Of a stretch of DNA of 64,000 nucleotides, positions 44,815 through 55,250 are shown piece by piece. The translations under genes and the position numbers were made by a program. The notes under the pieces were generated by a model. It saw only the letters and a list, made by a program, of their open reading frames with translations. It searched no databases and had not been told where the DNA came from. Within the stretch, counting starts at the first letter, position 1; each line of letters opens with the position of its first letter. The DNA is from Priestia megaterium NBRC 15308 = ATCC 14581 (GTDB taxonomy: Bacteria > Bacillota > Bacilli > Bacillales > Bacillaceae_H), in assembly GCF_000832985.1 (NCBI RefSeq), contig NZ_CP009920.1, positions 1,116,001 to 1,180,000 of the forward strand, written 5' to 3'.

Positions 44815-45420
44815 CTATTTGTAAGTACTTTGCTTTTGCCTGTGAGACTTCAGCACGTACAAATCTAAATAAGCAGAGAAATAAACCAGCATCTCCCAAA
44901 TAAACATAGCTCCTACTGCTGTTGCTAAAACGTCGAGTGTCCGAAGAGACCCTACTTCATAAGATGCAATATCTCGAATGACAACTGCGTATAAAAAATC
45001 TCCTCCAACTACACCTAAAATGAGCGCTGCGAATCTTTTTTCAGCATCTTTAATCACCATAAAGCAAATATATAAGATAAGTCCAGTCAAAATCCACTTA
45101 CGGTCAATAAAAATCCATACAGGATCATAGAGCTCAAGTAAACAAAAACCAGCATAGGCAATTATTATTATGCCGCATACAATAACATAATATAACTGCT
45201 GAAACCTGCTGTAGCCTGAAGCATAAACACACGCTACCCCCACTAAAAACAAAGCGGTATAGCTACATGAAAACTGAGCCATATGCATGTTCATTCCGCT
45301 TAGGAGTATACTGATTAATATAATGGCTGCTACCTTCCAACGCCTAAGTGTTTTGGGCATAAGAAAAGTCGTAACAATCCATCCCATCCACGAAAGCCAA
45401 TAAAAGAAAATTCCGTCCAC
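44815..45420 (-). CDS. yphA: Integral membrane protein YphA
   Basis: About 201-residue polytopic membrane protein, function unknown. Six or seven hydrophobic segments: FFYWLSWMGWIVTTFLM, VAAIILISILLSG, YTALFLVGVACVYAS, YYVIVCGIIIIAYAGFCLL, WILTGLILYICFMV, FAALILGVVGGDFLYAVVI and VGAMFIWEMLVYFSAYLDLYV. A GTG at 45420 gives the family N-terminus (x-D/E-GIFFYW) with GAGGAGG 9 bases upstream; the GTG four codons earlier coincides with that site. It lies between ypzI and der as in B. subtilis. Confidence 0.87.
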   Translation of the reverse strand: MDGIFFYWLSWMGWIVTTFLMPKTLRRWKVAAIILISILLSGMNMHMAQFSCSYTALFLVGVACVYASGYSRFQQLYYVIVCGIIIIAYAGFCLLELYDPVWIFIDRKWILTGLILYICFMVIKDAEKRFAALILGVVGGDFLYAVVIRDIASYEVGSLRTLDVLATAVGAMFIWEMLVYFSAYLDLYVLKSHRQKQSTYK

Positions 45421-45540
45421 TGAATATGGCACCTCCTCTACCTGTCATCAGTATGTATCAATTTGGTAAAACTTAATCGGAGTTTTAGAATAGAACCTCT
45501 TATTTTGGACAACCTATCAGAAAAAAGGAGGGAATCTAAA

Positions 45541-45678
45541 ATGGGAAAAGATCGTCAAGAGAAAAAATTAAAAGAATCAAAACGAGTTGAATCTGACCGT
45601 GATCAAGGACTTCACTATCCGGGAGCAACTAGCTTGCAAAGTCCTGAAGAAGCGCGCGAGTTAAATGAGCATAAATAA
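45541..45678 (+). CDS. ypzI: YpzI family small protein
   Basis: 45-residue highly charged protein of the YpzI family. It begins MGKDRQEKKLKESKRVESDRD and ends with SLQSPEEARELNEHK; half of the residues are charged. Function unknown. AAAAGGAGGGAATCTAAA precedes the ATG at 45541, which fixes the start against the longer frame upstream. It reads rightwards, opposite to its neighbours, and ends at a strong bidirectional terminator. Confidence 0.9.
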   Translation: MGKDRQEKKLKESKRVESDRDQGLHYPGATSLQSPEEARELNEHK

Positions 45679-45711
45679 AAAAATGCGCTGACTAAGTCAG
45701 CGCATTTTTTT
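45677..45711. terminator. Bidirectional terminator between ypzI and MFS gene
   Basis: AAAAAAATGCGCTGAC and GTCAGCGCATTTTTTT, 16 bp perfect with a TAA loop. Confidence 0.93.
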
Positions 45712-46924
45712 ATTTTAAAACTGGATGTGAAACAGGATAGGAACGTTCTTTCTTTCCTGTAAACAAAAAGAGAACTCCTCCCACTAACAATAGTGCTCCT
45801 GACAAATAAAACCCGAATTCCATACTTCCAAGTTTATCTGCAAAATATCCGGTAATGTAAGGTGCAAAGATCGATGACAGCATGCCGCTGAAGTTGAAAA
45901 AACCGTACACTTTAGAGTACATGGACGATGGAGTAATATCCGCCATATACGAAATCAAAATCGGATCTAATGCTAATTTACCTATCAAACCGTACACAAT
46001 TAAGCCGATTAATAGCCAAGAATAACTCTCTGTATAGGGAATAAAAAATTGACACAAAGCGCCCGCTACTGACAAACTCACAATTAATGCTTTTTTATTT
46101 GCAATTCGATCAGATATATACCCAAAGAAGATTGCTCCTGGAATGGACGCCCAAGGTACTAAAGATGCTATGATGCCTGTTTGAGACCCTTCTAAGCCTC
46201 GCGAGTGCTGCAAATAATAAGGAAGCCAAGTCAGCATCCCAAAAAATCCGTAAAGAGAGCAGAAGATTAAAATGTATACGAAAATATGATTTTTTGTAAA
46301 TAATACTTTTAGCGACTGCTTTGTTTCTTTATTTAGCGAATTTTTTTCTTGATCCCTTTGCTTATCTTTTACAAAGAAAGCTATTAAAATAGCTATTACT
46401 ATAGTTGGAATAGCAAATAAGTAAAAAGTAAACTGCCAGTCTTTTTCTAACGTATATGTAATGTATGTAGAACCGATAAAACCAAGTGATATACCAAAAG
46501 CCATTCCACTATTAATGAGCGCCGACACTAAACCTCGGTATCGTTCAGATGTGATGCTCGAAGAAATTCCGTATTGTGAACCATAATACGTTCCTTCTCC
46601 AAGTCCTGTCAGCGCCCGCATAAGTAAGAACATACCGAAAGTAGTTGTAAGTCCTGTAACAAATGTGGCAACTCCAAACAAGATGTATCCAGCTACTAAG
46701 ATCTTAACGCGACCAAATTGATCTGCCAAAAAACCCGTTGGAATTTGCATAGCTGCATATGCTGCAAAAAATACGGTAGACATTAGCCCAAGTTCAGATT
46801 TATTAAGATCCCACTGCGCACCGATATCTCCCATAACCGGAGATAAAATATTACGATCTGCATACATGAAAACCCAACCTAAAAAGAAAAGAAAAATTGT
46901 AAATATAGGATGTCCCTTTTTCAT
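45710..46924 (-). CDS. MFS transporter, anion:cation symporter-like
   Basis: About 404-residue major facilitator with twelve membrane helices split by a charged central loop (KDKQRDQEKNSLNKETKQ, near residues 190-207). The first-loop MFS motif is GFLADQFGRVK (near residue 64). Features such as MYADRNILSPVMGDIGAQW and MRALTGLGEGTYYGSQ are close to the organic-anion (ACS, glucarate/phthalate/hexuronate) subfamily, so a sugar acid or carboxylate is likely, but the substrate is not determined. GAGGTGGCGTG precedes the ATG at 46924. B. subtilis has no transporter between ypzI/yphA and fni, so this is an insertion into the core order. Confidence 0.82.
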   Translation of the reverse strand: MKKGHPIFTIFLFFLGWVFMYADRNILSPVMGDIGAQWDLNKSELGLMSTVFFAAYAAMQIPTGFLADQFGRVKILVAGYILFGVATFVTGLTTTFGMFLLMRALTGLGEGTYYGSQYGISSSITSERYRGLVSALINSGMAFGISLGFIGSTYITYTLEKDWQFTFYLFAIPTIVIAILIAFFVKDKQRDQEKNSLNKETKQSLKVLFTKNHIFVYILIFCSLYGFFGMLTWLPYYLQHSRGLEGSQTGIIASLVPWASIPGAIFFGYISDRIANKKALIVSLSVAGALCQFFIPYTESYSWLLIGLIVYGLIGKLALDPILISYMADITPSSMYSKVYGFFNFSGMLSSIFAPYITGYFADKLGSMEFGFYLSGALLLVGGVLFLFTGKKERSYPVSHPVLK

Positions 46925-47070
46925 CACGCCACCTCTTTTTTCTGATTTTTCTGTTTGTTTTACTTATTATAAGGGGCTAACGTTTGGGATTTCATGCTTT
47001 TTGTCACTTCTTCTGCCAACATTTTTTGTTTTTTTAAATGAAAACGCGATCATTCATCTTTTAAAGAAAT

Positions 47071-47100
47071 AAAAAAGCACGCAGTCAACTGCATGCTTTT

Positions 47101-47102
<2 letters not shown>
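47071..47102 (-). terminator. Terminator after fni
   Basis: AAAAAAGCA-C-GCAG pairs with CTGC-A-TGCTTTTTT (13 bp, one mismatch), loop TCAA; it reaches the fni stop. Confidence 0.85.
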
Positions 47103-48156
<1,054 letters not shown>

Positions 48157-48169
48157 TCATCACCATTAC

Positions 48170-49306
48170 TTATCTTAATTTTTTTAATTGATCCCCAATC
48201 ATATCACCTAATTGGAAACCTTTTGACTCTTCTTGTAATTCATAGTCACCGTAATCTTCTTGTTCTTCTTCCTCAAGATCACGAATGCTTAACGAAACGC
48301 GTCGTTCTTGTTCATTCACATCAAGTACTTTCACCGTCACTTTTTCGCCTTCAGAAAGCACTTCATGCGGTGTCCCGATATGCTTATGGGAAATTTGAGA
48401 AATGTGTACAAGTCCTTCTACTCCAGGTAGAACTTCCACAAAAGCTCCAAAAGATACAAGTCTTTTAACGGTTCCATCTACTACATCACCTTGGCGAAGC
48501 TTCGTAGAAATGTTGGACCATGGACCTTCTAACGTATCTTTAATAGATAATGAAACACGCCCCGTTGATTTGTCAACAGACAATACTTTGACTTTCACAG
48601 CATCTCCCTCAGCTACTACATCTGAAGGTTTTTCTACACGCGTATGTGAAAGCTGAGAAATGTGCACTAACCCATCTACTCCGCCTACATCTACAAACGC
48701 TCCAAAGTCTGTTAAGCGCTGAACGGTTCCTTCTAAAACCTGACCTTCTTTTAATGACTCAAGAACATTTTCTTTTTGTTGTACAAGCTCTTCTTCTACA
48801 ACTGCACGATGCGAAAGGATCACGCGATTTTTTTCTTTATCTAATTCCACTACTTTGACCGTAAGAGTTTGATCTTGATACTCTGCAAAATCATCAACGA
48901 AATGAGTTTCAACAAGAGAAGCTGGAATGAACCCTCTTACACCAATATCTACTACTAATCCGCCTTTGACAATTTCTTTGACTACCGCTTCAAACACTTC
49001 ACCTGAAGAAAGTTTTGCTTCTAAACCATCCCATGCTTTTTCAGCATCTACAGCTCGTTTAGATAGCACAAGCAAATCGTCTTCCACTTTAATTACTTTC
49101 GCTTCGACTTCGGCACCTTCTTGGATTACATCGCCTGCTTTTTCAATATGTAAGCTCGCTAATTCACTAATTGGAATAATACCGTCTAGTTTGCTGTTAG
49201 GTACATCTACATACACTTGCTTTTCTTCTACTTTTGTAATAGTACCTTTTACTGTTTCTCCTACTTCTAATGACGTTACCTCTACTTGATTCATATCTTC
49301 TGTCAT
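48170..49306 (-). CDS. ypfD: S1 RNA-binding domain protein, 30S ribosomal protein S1 homologue (YpfD)
   Basis: 378-residue protein with four S1 domains (about residues 10-80, 98-163, 185-253 and 270-338). The last two are the best conserved: GAFVDVGGVDGLVHISQLSHTRV and GAFVEVLPGVEGLVHISQIS. Annotated as S1 homologue, but Bacillus lacks a typical essential S1, and the B. subtilis protein is dispensable. An acidic tail (LEEEEQEDYGDYE) follows. ATG 49306 has GGAGGAAAAGACG upstream. It lies downstream of cmk-plsC. Confidence 0.93.
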   Translation of the reverse strand: MTEDMNQVEVTSLEVGETVKGTITKVEEKQVYVDVPNSKLDGIIPISELASLHIEKAGDVIQEGAEVEAKVIKVEDDLLVLSKRAVDAEKAWDGLEAKLSSGEVFEAVVKEIVKGGLVVDIGVRGFIPASLVETHFVDDFAEYQDQTLTVKVVELDKEKNRVILSHRAVVEEELVQQKENVLESLKEGQVLEGTVQRLTDFGAFVDVGGVDGLVHISQLSHTRVEKPSDVVAEGDAVKVKVLSVDKSTGRVSLSIKDTLEGPWSNISTKLRQGDVVDGTVKRLVSFGAFVEVLPGVEGLVHISQISHKHIGTPHEVLSEGEKVTVKVLDVNEQERRVSLSIRDLEEEEQEDYGDYELQEESKGFQLGDMIGDQLKKLR

Positions 49307-49468
49307 CGTCTTTTCCTCCTCCAATATCCATCTACAATATGTATTCCCTTGTAAGAGTTCTTCACTCTTTTAGCTCATCATTATTGTATATAGCTCTGTA
49401 TAGAAAAAACTCTCTTTGTTATTAACTTCTAATAAATAGAATCTTTTGTCAAGTCATAAGGTTACAAA

Positions 49469-50056
49469 CTATTGATATTTTTCAATTAATTCACCAATGC
49501 TTTTCATAATAACTTCGGTCACTTCGTCGGCTGATGCTTTTCGTTCGCGAAGCTCATCCATCTGAATTGGCGGTCCGTACACTACTTTTAACCTTGCAAA
49601 ACGCTTGTATGGACCAATAACAGCGCAAGGCACAACAGCTGCTTTTGAACGCAAAGCAAAAAAGCCTACTCCAGCCATCCCTTTGCCTAATTCCCCATCT
49701 TTACTTCTTGTTCCTTCGGGAAATAATCCAAGCACTTTTCCTTCTTTTAAAATCTTTAACCCTTGGCGCAAAGCTTCACGATCTGCCATCCCGCGCTTTA
49801 CAGGGAATGTTTCTAACTTTGGCAGAACCGTCTTCAGAAAAGGTGCTTTAAACAGCTCTGCTTTTGCCATAAACGAAATAGGTCTTGGACATGTCACACC
49901 TACAGTAGGCGGATCTAAGTTGTCAATATGATTTGAACAAAGTAAAACTCCGCCTTCTGAAGGGATATTTTCTGCACCGATTACTTCATAACGATAAACT
50001 GGTGTTAAAATGCCTTTTACAATGGCACGTGCAAACATATAAAAGCTCAAAATCAT
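49469..50056 (-). CDS. plsC: 1-acylglycerol-3-phosphate O-acyltransferase
   Basis: Converts lysophosphatidic to phosphatidic acid. 195 residues, membrane-associated. PlsC family blocks: [10 protein letters not shown] (block I, NH-x4-D, near residue 37), [15 protein letters not shown] (block II), [13 protein letters not shown] (block III, near 114) and [12 protein letters not shown] (block IV). It overlaps the cmk stop by 4 bases (ATGA), so it is coupled to cmk. In B. subtilis 168 the plsC gene (yhdO) is elsewhere; the cmk-plsC pair is frequent in other Bacilli. Confidence 0.93.
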   Translation of the reverse strand: MILSFYMFARAIVKGILTPVYRYEVIGAENIPSEGGVLLCSNHIDNLDPPTVGVTCPRPISFMAKAELFKAPFLKTVLPKLETFPVKRGMADREALRQGLKILKEGKVLGLFPEGTRSKDGELGKGMAGVGFFALRSKAAVVPCAVIGPYKRFARLKVVYGPPIQMDELRERKASADEVTEVIMKSIGELIEKYQ

Positions 50057-50727
50057 CCAATCCTTTCTTTTGTAATAGAAAGTATTTTTTCTACAACTCC
50101 TTCAATCGATAAGGAAGTTGTATCGATTTCAATTGCGTCTTCAGCTTTTTTAAGAGGTGCTACTTCGCGCTCAGAATCCAGCTTATCTCTGCGGGCAATT
50201 TCTTCTTTTAAACGCTCTAAATTTGATTCAAAACCTTTTTTTATGTTTTCGTCATGGCGTCGCTGTGCTCTTTCATCCACAGACGCTAATAAAAAGATTT
50301 TAACTTCTGCGTGAGGAAGCACGTGTGTACCGATATCACGTCCGTCCATTACAACGCCTCCATCTTTAGCAAGGCCCTGCTGTCTCGCTACCATCTCTTC
50401 ACGAACTGCACGATGTTTCGCTACGAGGGATACAGAGTTAGTTACTTCTGCGGAACGAATTTCACTTGTAACATTCTGCCCATTTAAGATGACTACCTGT
50501 CCAGATTCAGACGGCTTTAAATCGATGACTGTTTCGTTAAGTAAATGCAATAGCTCTTCTTCATTTTGCAAATCTACCTGGTTTTTCTGCGCTTGATACG
50601 TTAGAGCACGATACATCGCTCCTGTATCAACATAAATATATGATAAGGTTTCTGCTATAATCTTTGCCACTGTACTTTTCCCAGCAGCTGCAGGACCGTC
50701 AATCGCGATTGAAATTTGTTTTTCCAT
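50053..50727 (-). CDS. cmk: Cytidylate kinase
   Basis: Phosphorylates CMP and dCMP with ATP. 224 residues, same as B. subtilis. P-loop [12 protein letters not shown] is at residues 11-22; [13 protein letters not shown] (near 33) and [24 protein letters not shown] (near 102) are the substrate and lid regions; R-R-D-x-x-D ([15 protein letters not shown]) is near 162. The ATG at 50727 follows AGGGAGGCACTT; the frame extends seven codons further without a binding site. Confidence 0.97.
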   Translation of the reverse strand: MEKQISIAIDGPAAAGKSTVAKIIAETLSYIYVDTGAMYRALTYQAQKNQVDLQNEEELLHLLNETVIDLKPSESGQVVILNGQNVTSEIRSAEVTNSVSLVAKHRAVREEMVARQQGLAKDGGVVMDGRDIGTHVLPHAEVKIFLLASVDERAQRRHDENIKKGFESNLERLKEEIARRDKLDSEREVAPLKKAEDAIEIDTTSLSIEGVVEKILSITKERIG

Positions 50728-50820
50728 AAGTGCCTCCCTTAATTTCAAAACAGGAACAAACCACTTTCATCTTTTATACAATGAGCCATTTTATATGAAG
50801 CGTTTATAAACGAAAAAAAG

Positions 50821-50841
50821 AGCAGGGGGTCTTCTCCTGCC
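50821..50841 (-). terminator. Likely terminator after ypfB
   Basis: GCAGG and CCTGC pair around nine bases, followed by CUUUUUUU on the minus strand. Short stem, good U run. Confidence 0.6.
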
Positions 50842-50889
50842 TGGTGTTCACTGCATGTTTCTTTCCTAGTTATTCTACCATACGTCCGA

Positions 50890-51066
50890 CTACTGGTCGA
50901 ATGTTTCAATAATTTTATTAAAATTATTTTTGCTAACTCCCTCATACTGAATAACCTTTGAGAAATATGTACTGTGACTGCTAGATAGTAAAATACATTG
51001 AGCAATTATTAAAAACACAAATTGAATAACCACTAATTTAATTAAAATTCGTTCTATTCGATTCAC
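50890..51066 (-). CDS. ypfB: YpfB family (DUF5359) small membrane protein
   Basis: 58-residue protein starting with GTG at 51066 and ending with TAG at 50890. The translation begins MNRIERILIKLVVIQFVF and continues LIIAQCILLSSS, one N-terminal membrane segment, then SKVIQYEGVSKNN, which agrees with B. subtilis YpfB as I recall it. AAAAGGAGAAAAAAG stands directly upstream. It lies between ypfA and cmk, as in B. subtilis. Function unknown. Its GTG start and small size make it easy to miss; another, longer frame over the same bases is not coding. Confidence 0.82.
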   Translation of the reverse strand: MNRIERILIKLVVIQFVFLIIAQCILLSSSHSTYFSKVIQYEGVSKNNFNKIIETFDQ

Positions 51067-51135
51067 CTTTTTTCTCCTTTTGTAAGAAGTAATACCTTTG
51101 CTTACAGTTTAGGAAAGAGAAGTTTTTTTTATACG

Positions 51136-51801
51136 CTAAAGAAGACCTTTTCTTCTTAGGTCGAGCTGACGCTTTAAGGTATAACGAATCATCATTTCTT
51201 TCGTTTGTTTTTCCATGTCCATAAATTTAATAGATAGCTGACCTACTTTACAAGAAGTCGGGGCGGTAATTCGTACAACTTCCCCTTTTAATTCAAGATG
51301 CTGCAAAGCTCCCTCACGATTAGGAAGACTTAATCGTACAACAACCGAATCTTTCTCATTAAAAAGCAGCGAGTGATGGAAGGAGCCGGCTATTCCACCT
51401 GCACTGATGTTTTTAGTCATGATTTCCATTACATCCTGCTGTTCTTGCTCACTTTCTATCACCGCCTTCACTGTAAGCGGCACACGGAAAAAATTTCTTC
51501 TTTGGATAGATTTTAACTTTTTATCGCCCGGGTAAAAGAGCTTCACAACAGGCATGCCTTTTATTTCACGCCCTGTTACTTCAGTTGGAAAAGTATATAC
51601 ATTTTGATCATATCCAATAAACGTAGCAAGCAATTTTGTACCTTTTAGTAAAAAAGCACTTCGCTGCGTTTCTTCATTTAGCGGATAGCTAATATAAATC
51701 ACGTCTTCCGTAAACTCAACTACTTTACATCGATATGTTTGTTGTAATGTAGACTCTCTGTGCCCGCTCTCTAACGTCAGCCTCATTCCCGCTTTTATCA
51801 T
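51136..51801 (-). CDS. ypfA: Cyclic di-GMP-binding PilZ/YcgR-like protein YpfA
   Basis: 221-residue c-di-GMP receptor (DgrA/MotI in B. subtilis), which slows the flagellar motor when c-di-GMP is high. N-terminal YcgR-like domain (residues 1-95, MIKAGMRLTLESG) and C-terminal PilZ domain with both nucleotide-binding motifs: RRNFFRVPL (R-x-x-x-R, near 100-108) and the NISAGGIAGS (D/N-x-S-x-x-G) near 132. GAAGGAGAGAGAAG precedes the ATG. It is next to ypeB and ypfB as in B. subtilis. Confidence 0.93.
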   Translation of the reverse strand: MIKAGMRLTLESGHRESTLQQTYRCKVVEFTEDVIYISYPLNEETQRSAFLLKGTKLLATFIGYDQNVYTFPTEVTGREIKGMPVVKLFYPGDKKLKSIQRRNFFRVPLTVKAVIESEQEQQDVMEIMTKNISAGGIAGSFHHSLLFNEKDSVVVRLSLPNREGALQHLELKGEVVRITAPTSCKVGQLSIKFMDMEKQTKEMMIRYTLKRQLDLRRKGLL

Positions 51802-51919
51802 CTTCTCTCTCCTTCAGTTCCACTATATACACTTTTTCCCTTTATTTAAACATAGTTAAATATGTTTATTTTGTAAATACAAATTAGTCATTTAGACTCA
51901 ATAAAATATTAAAAAAACA

Positions 51920-51949
51920 AAAAACCGGTGTCTATAGACACCGGTTTTT
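51920..51949 (-). terminator. Terminator after ypeB
   Basis: AAAAACCGGTGTCTA and TAGACACCGGTTTTT, a perfect palindrome with A/T flanks, 10 bases after ypeB. Confidence 0.9.
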
Positions 51950-51956
51950 ATCAACT

Positions 51957-53306
51957 TTACACTTCATTATATAAAGGTTCTGAGTTTTGCAGTTTTTCGA
52001 CTTTTTCTTCAAAACCCGTATCGGCATTGATGAAAATACGATACGTATCATTTTTTATTGTCCCTAAAAACTCATAGCATAGCACTTCTTCGTTTAAATC
52101 ATTCGTAATAATTGCCAAGCGGTCTTCCATCACTTTTACATTCGAATTCAGCTTGGTTTTTGCCTGTTCTTTCGAAATTTTAGGTTTTGGAATATCTCTT
52201 GTACGATGTTTTAATAAGAAGTCTTTAGCTGAGAAACCAATCACAGATCCATCTTCTAAAGACATTTTCATTTTAACTGAATCCGGATAAATCCGAACTC
52301 CACTTTCCGTTTGCTCTACGAATGTAAAGACTCCCATGTTATCATATTGAGCGCTTTCAGCCATTACTAGGCTTTCAAAACGATGATCTTTTAAAAACTT
52401 AGTCGCTTTGTTCATAGCATCGTTTAAACTAATATTTTGTTTTTTAATATCTCGATCTTCGAGCACCCAAAGCGGATATCCGCCTTTTTGTGTAATATCC
52501 ATATACGTTTCTTGTTTAGTCTTTGGATCTGTAATGGTTAAGCTGTACACCTCATAATCGGCATCTTTTCCGCTCTTTACAATATGAATTTGTTCATTTC
52601 CTTTTAAATCCAAAAACGAACGCGCCACTTGTTTTGCAACATCTTCACTAACTTCTCTGCCTTTTAATTGATGAAAAGCATTTTTTTCCTGCTCATTCGT
52701 TGCATTCATAACGCCCAAATCTGTTTCGGCAAAAGAATCCATACTTTTTTCAACGGTTTTTAATCCGTCAATAATCGTATTGTCCCCTTGCTTTTCTTTT
52801 GTAGCTAGGGCTAGCTCAACATCCATCCAGCGCAAGTTATTATCAATGACTAGATGCTGTACTTGGCGCATTTCATTTTGAATTTCTCCTGACTGATCAT
52901 AAAGCGAATTTAACGTTTTATACTCTTTATCTGTTAAGGGTGATTTGCTTAGATCCCTTACCGCCACTTTGTACGTAAAATCCCCAACATCTGAAAGAAA
53001 CTCTTCTGTTTTATTGAACGGCAAAAGCGATAAAGGCAGCTGCCCTACATTGTTATGAGCTTCAGAAGTTAAACGCCATACTTCTGCAAGCGCGGGCGAA
53101 AGCTGATCTCTCGAACTCATGGCGAGCGTGCCACCGATTTTATCATTTAATAAATCTAGCTGATATGACAAATCATGAAATGCTCGTTGATACGTATTCT
53201 CCGCTTGAAGCAGCACAGCATCTTTTTCTTGATGTTCGCTGTACCCCCAATACCCTACACCTACAACACCAATAGCTAACAATACAATTAAAATTGTTCG
53301 AATCAT
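51957..53306 (-). CDS. ypeB: Germination protein YpeB
   Basis: 449-residue spore protein required to stabilise and hold SleB in the spore. N-terminal membrane anchor (IRTILIVLLAIGVVGVGYWGY, residues 2-22), a helical N-terminal domain and PepSY domains in the C-terminal half (e.g. NISLNDAMNKATKFLKDHRFESLVMAESAQYDN and ISKEQAKTKLNSNVKVMEDRLAIIT). AGAGAGGTGAAGGAAAC precedes the ATG. It is 17 bases downstream of sleB in a sleB-ypeB operon, forespore-expressed (sigma-G) in B. subtilis. Confidence 0.96.
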   Translation of the reverse strand: MIRTILIVLLAIGVVGVGYWGYSEHQEKDAVLLQAENTYQRAFHDLSYQLDLLNDKIGGTLAMSSRDQLSPALAEVWRLTSEAHNNVGQLPLSLLPFNKTEEFLSDVGDFTYKVAVRDLSKSPLTDKEYKTLNSLYDQSGEIQNEMRQVQHLVIDNNLRWMDVELALATKEKQGDNTIIDGLKTVEKSMDSFAETDLGVMNATNEQEKNAFHQLKGREVSEDVAKQVARSFLDLKGNEQIHIVKSGKDADYEVYSLTITDPKTKQETYMDITQKGGYPLWVLEDRDIKKQNISLNDAMNKATKFLKDHRFESLVMAESAQYDNMGVFTFVEQTESGVRIYPDSVKMKMSLEDGSVIGFSAKDFLLKHRTRDIPKPKISKEQAKTKLNSNVKVMEDRLAIITNDLNEEVLCYEFLGTIKNDTYRIFINADTGFEEKVEKLQNSEPLYNEV

Positions 53307-53323
53307 GTTTCCTTCACCTCTCT

Positions 53324-54256
53324 TTATCGACAGAAAATGTGTTTCCCGATTTGCTTAATTTGAGGACGTGACCAAATCCACGCGCTTGTTGCTGTATCCG
53401 GATTAAAGTAATAGATAGCATTCCCAGTAGGATCCCATCCGTTAATAGCATCCATAACCGCTTTTTTAGATGTTGGGTTGGGTTCAAGCCAAATTTGCCC
53501 ATCTGCTACGGCAGTAAATGCACGCGGTTCAAAAATAACTCCCGCGACTGTGTTTGGAAATGCCGGACTGTTAACTCGGTTTAAAATAACGGCTGCTACG
53601 GCTACTTGGCCATTATATGGTTCACCCCGTGCTTCACCATGAACGGCATTTGCCATGAGCTGAATATCATTTTGTGAAAACCCGCTCGGTACATTCACCG
53701 CTGTTGGCTTTTGTGCTTTTTCTTTCTGTTGTTCAGAACTTCCGTTAGACGTATTACGCTGCGGCTGACTGGCAGGTTTTTTTGCTTGAGAAGATCCGCT
53801 TTGTGATTTTTGCTGACCATTGTTCCCGCTGCTTTTTCCACTGCTACTGCTTCCTTTAGACTGCTGATCAAGAGGCTTACCGCCATAGTGCGTAAACTTA
53901 TTTCCTTTTCTAATTTGATTTTTCACATAGTTTTCGTGATATTTTGTTGCGTTGGCTAATTTAATCTTTGTTTGCCAGCCTGCTAAACCGTCAATCTTTT
54001 TAATGCCAAATTCATATTGAAAATTGCGCAGTGCCCAGTATGTGCTCCATCCAAATACACCGTCAATTTTCCCGTTATAATAACCTAAATACTGAAGTCT
54101 CGACTGCAGCTCAATAACGTCATCTCCAACTGCTCCGTGTTGAATGACTTGATTTGAAAACGCGTGAGCGGCCTTTGGGCTCACAACGGACGCTGCAATA
54201 AATGAACATATGCATATGAGACATGCATACTTTTTAAAACATCGAAATGATAACAT
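53324..54256 (-). CDS. sleB: Spore cortex-lytic enzyme SleB
   Basis: Lytic transglycosylase that degrades muramic-delta-lactam cortex during germination. About 310 residues: signal peptide (residues 1-33, ending AAHAFS), a peptidoglycan-binding domain (GAVGDDVIELQSRLQYLGYYNGKIDGVFG, 41-69), a long serine/glutamine/lysine linker (about 135-190), and the hydrolase_2 catalytic domain with glutamate in ANAVHGEARGEPYNGQVAVAAVILNRV. ATG 54256 follows TGTAGGAGGTTTTGTC; the extra 28 codons upstream are not coding. The linker is long relative to homologues. Confidence 0.96.
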   Translation of the reverse strand: MLSFRCFKKYACLICICSFIAASVVSPKAAHAFSNQVIQHGAVGDDVIELQSRLQYLGYYNGKIDGVFGWSTYWALRNFQYEFGIKKIDGLAGWQTKIKLANATKYHENYVKNQIRKGNKFTHYGGKPLDQQSKGSSSSGKSSGNNGQQKSQSGSSQAKKPASQPQRNTSNGSSEQQKEKAQKPTAVNVPSGFSQNDIQLMANAVHGEARGEPYNGQVAVAAVILNRVNSPAFPNTVAGVIFEPRAFTAVADGQIWLEPNPTSKKAVMDAINGWDPTGNAIYYFNPDTATSAWIWSRPQIKQIGKHIFCR

Positions 54257-54360
54257 GACAAAACCTCCTACATCGTATGTAACTGATAAGATGATAGGAG
54301 TATTTTTTGTAAAGGTTGTTTTTTTATACAAGATGCGCAAAATTTACCGAAATGAAAAAA

Positions 54361-54400
54361 CTCAGCTCGTAAATCTCTCAAAAAAGATTTACAAGCTGAG
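54361..54400 (-). terminator. Terminator after prsW
   Basis: CTCAGCTCGTAAATCT and AGATTTACAAGCTGAG, 16 bp with one mismatch, followed by six U on the minus strand; it starts one base from the prsW stop. Confidence 0.88.
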
Positions 54401-54401
54401 C

Positions 54402-55052
54402 CTAGACAATCGATGGCTGTTTGGCCTTTTTTACTTTTCTTAACGCCAGCCACCATAAATAAATCATAAATGGAATAATAATAAATACCCAATGATCCAT
54501 TGTTTTTAAAATATAATCATATGTTCCGTGTAAAATGAGCGGCACAAATACGGAGTACAGCGTCCACTTCGTTTTTTCCTTTCCTTCAGAAAACTTTGCT
54601 TTCCCTAAATAATATCCCATAATGACACCGAATAAAGCATGACTAGATACGGGTAAAAAGGCTCTTCCTAACGCTGATTCTAAACCATTTGCAAATAAAT
54701 ATAAAATATTTTCAACGGTAGCAAAACCTAATGAAACAGCTGCCCCGTAAACAATTCCATCATAATGCTCATCAAATTCCACGTGCTGATAAATCGTGAA
54801 ATATAAAATGAACCATTTGAAAAATTCTTCTAAAAAGCTTGTCGTGAAAAATGCTTCAAGAAAAGGTGATTGAAAAACGTGCTCTTCACCAAATACATAT
54901 TGTATAAACATAATTGGCAAAACAAGCATTGCTCCAAAAATAAATGTTTTTAATACCATTGAAATAGGCTCAGTTTCATATTCATCTTTCAAATAAAAAA
55001 AACTTAACAATGCCAATCCTGGCGCAATGCCTGCAGATACAATCGCCAACAT
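54402..55052 (-). CDS. prsW: Intramembrane metalloprotease PrsW
   Basis: Site-1 protease that cleaves the anti-sigma factor RsiW in response to envelope stress in B. subtilis. 216 residues, several membrane helices. Catalytic motifs of the PrsW family: EEFFKW (EExxK type, near residue 82), FATVEN (near 118) and [14 protein letters not shown] (near 140). GGAGATGAGGCGCTATTT precedes the ATG. Between ansA and sleB; ypdC in B. subtilis. Confidence 0.95.
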   Translation of the reverse strand: MLAIVSAGIAPGLALLSFFYLKDEYETEPISMVLKTFIFGAMLVLPIMFIQYVFGEEHVFQSPFLEAFFTTSFLEEFFKWFILYFTIYQHVEFDEHYDGIVYGAAVSLGFATVENILYLFANGLESALGRAFLPVSSHALFGVIMGYYLGKAKFSEGKEKTKWTLYSVFVPLILHGTYDYILKTMDHWVFIIIPFMIYLWWLALRKVKKAKQPSIV

Positions 55053-55191
55053 AAATAGCGCCTCATCTCCTCTATTTTTTTTAATAGTAACATGTTATCT
55101 TTAGGATGAAAATCTCCGTCTATAATGTCCTTATCTTTATATGTAAATGCTCACATAACTTGCTGTCGATTTACAAAGCCTAACAAAGACC

Positions 55192-55220
55192 TTAAACAAG
55201 TATACCAAAAAATGTATCAT
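55192..55220 (+). promoter_or_regulatory. Candidate promoter of ansA
   Basis: TTAAAC (55192-55197), a 17-base spacer and TATCAT (55215-55220), 30 bases before the ansA start. Moderate match to sigma-A. Confidence 0.45.
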
Positions 55221-55250
55221 ACTTATATGGAAAATTGAAAGGAGCTCTCT

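Noticed and set aside
50745-51005. Minus-strand 86-codon frame over ypfB
   Set aside because: It is in another frame than ypfB, lacks a binding site and continues through the terminator at 50821-50841.
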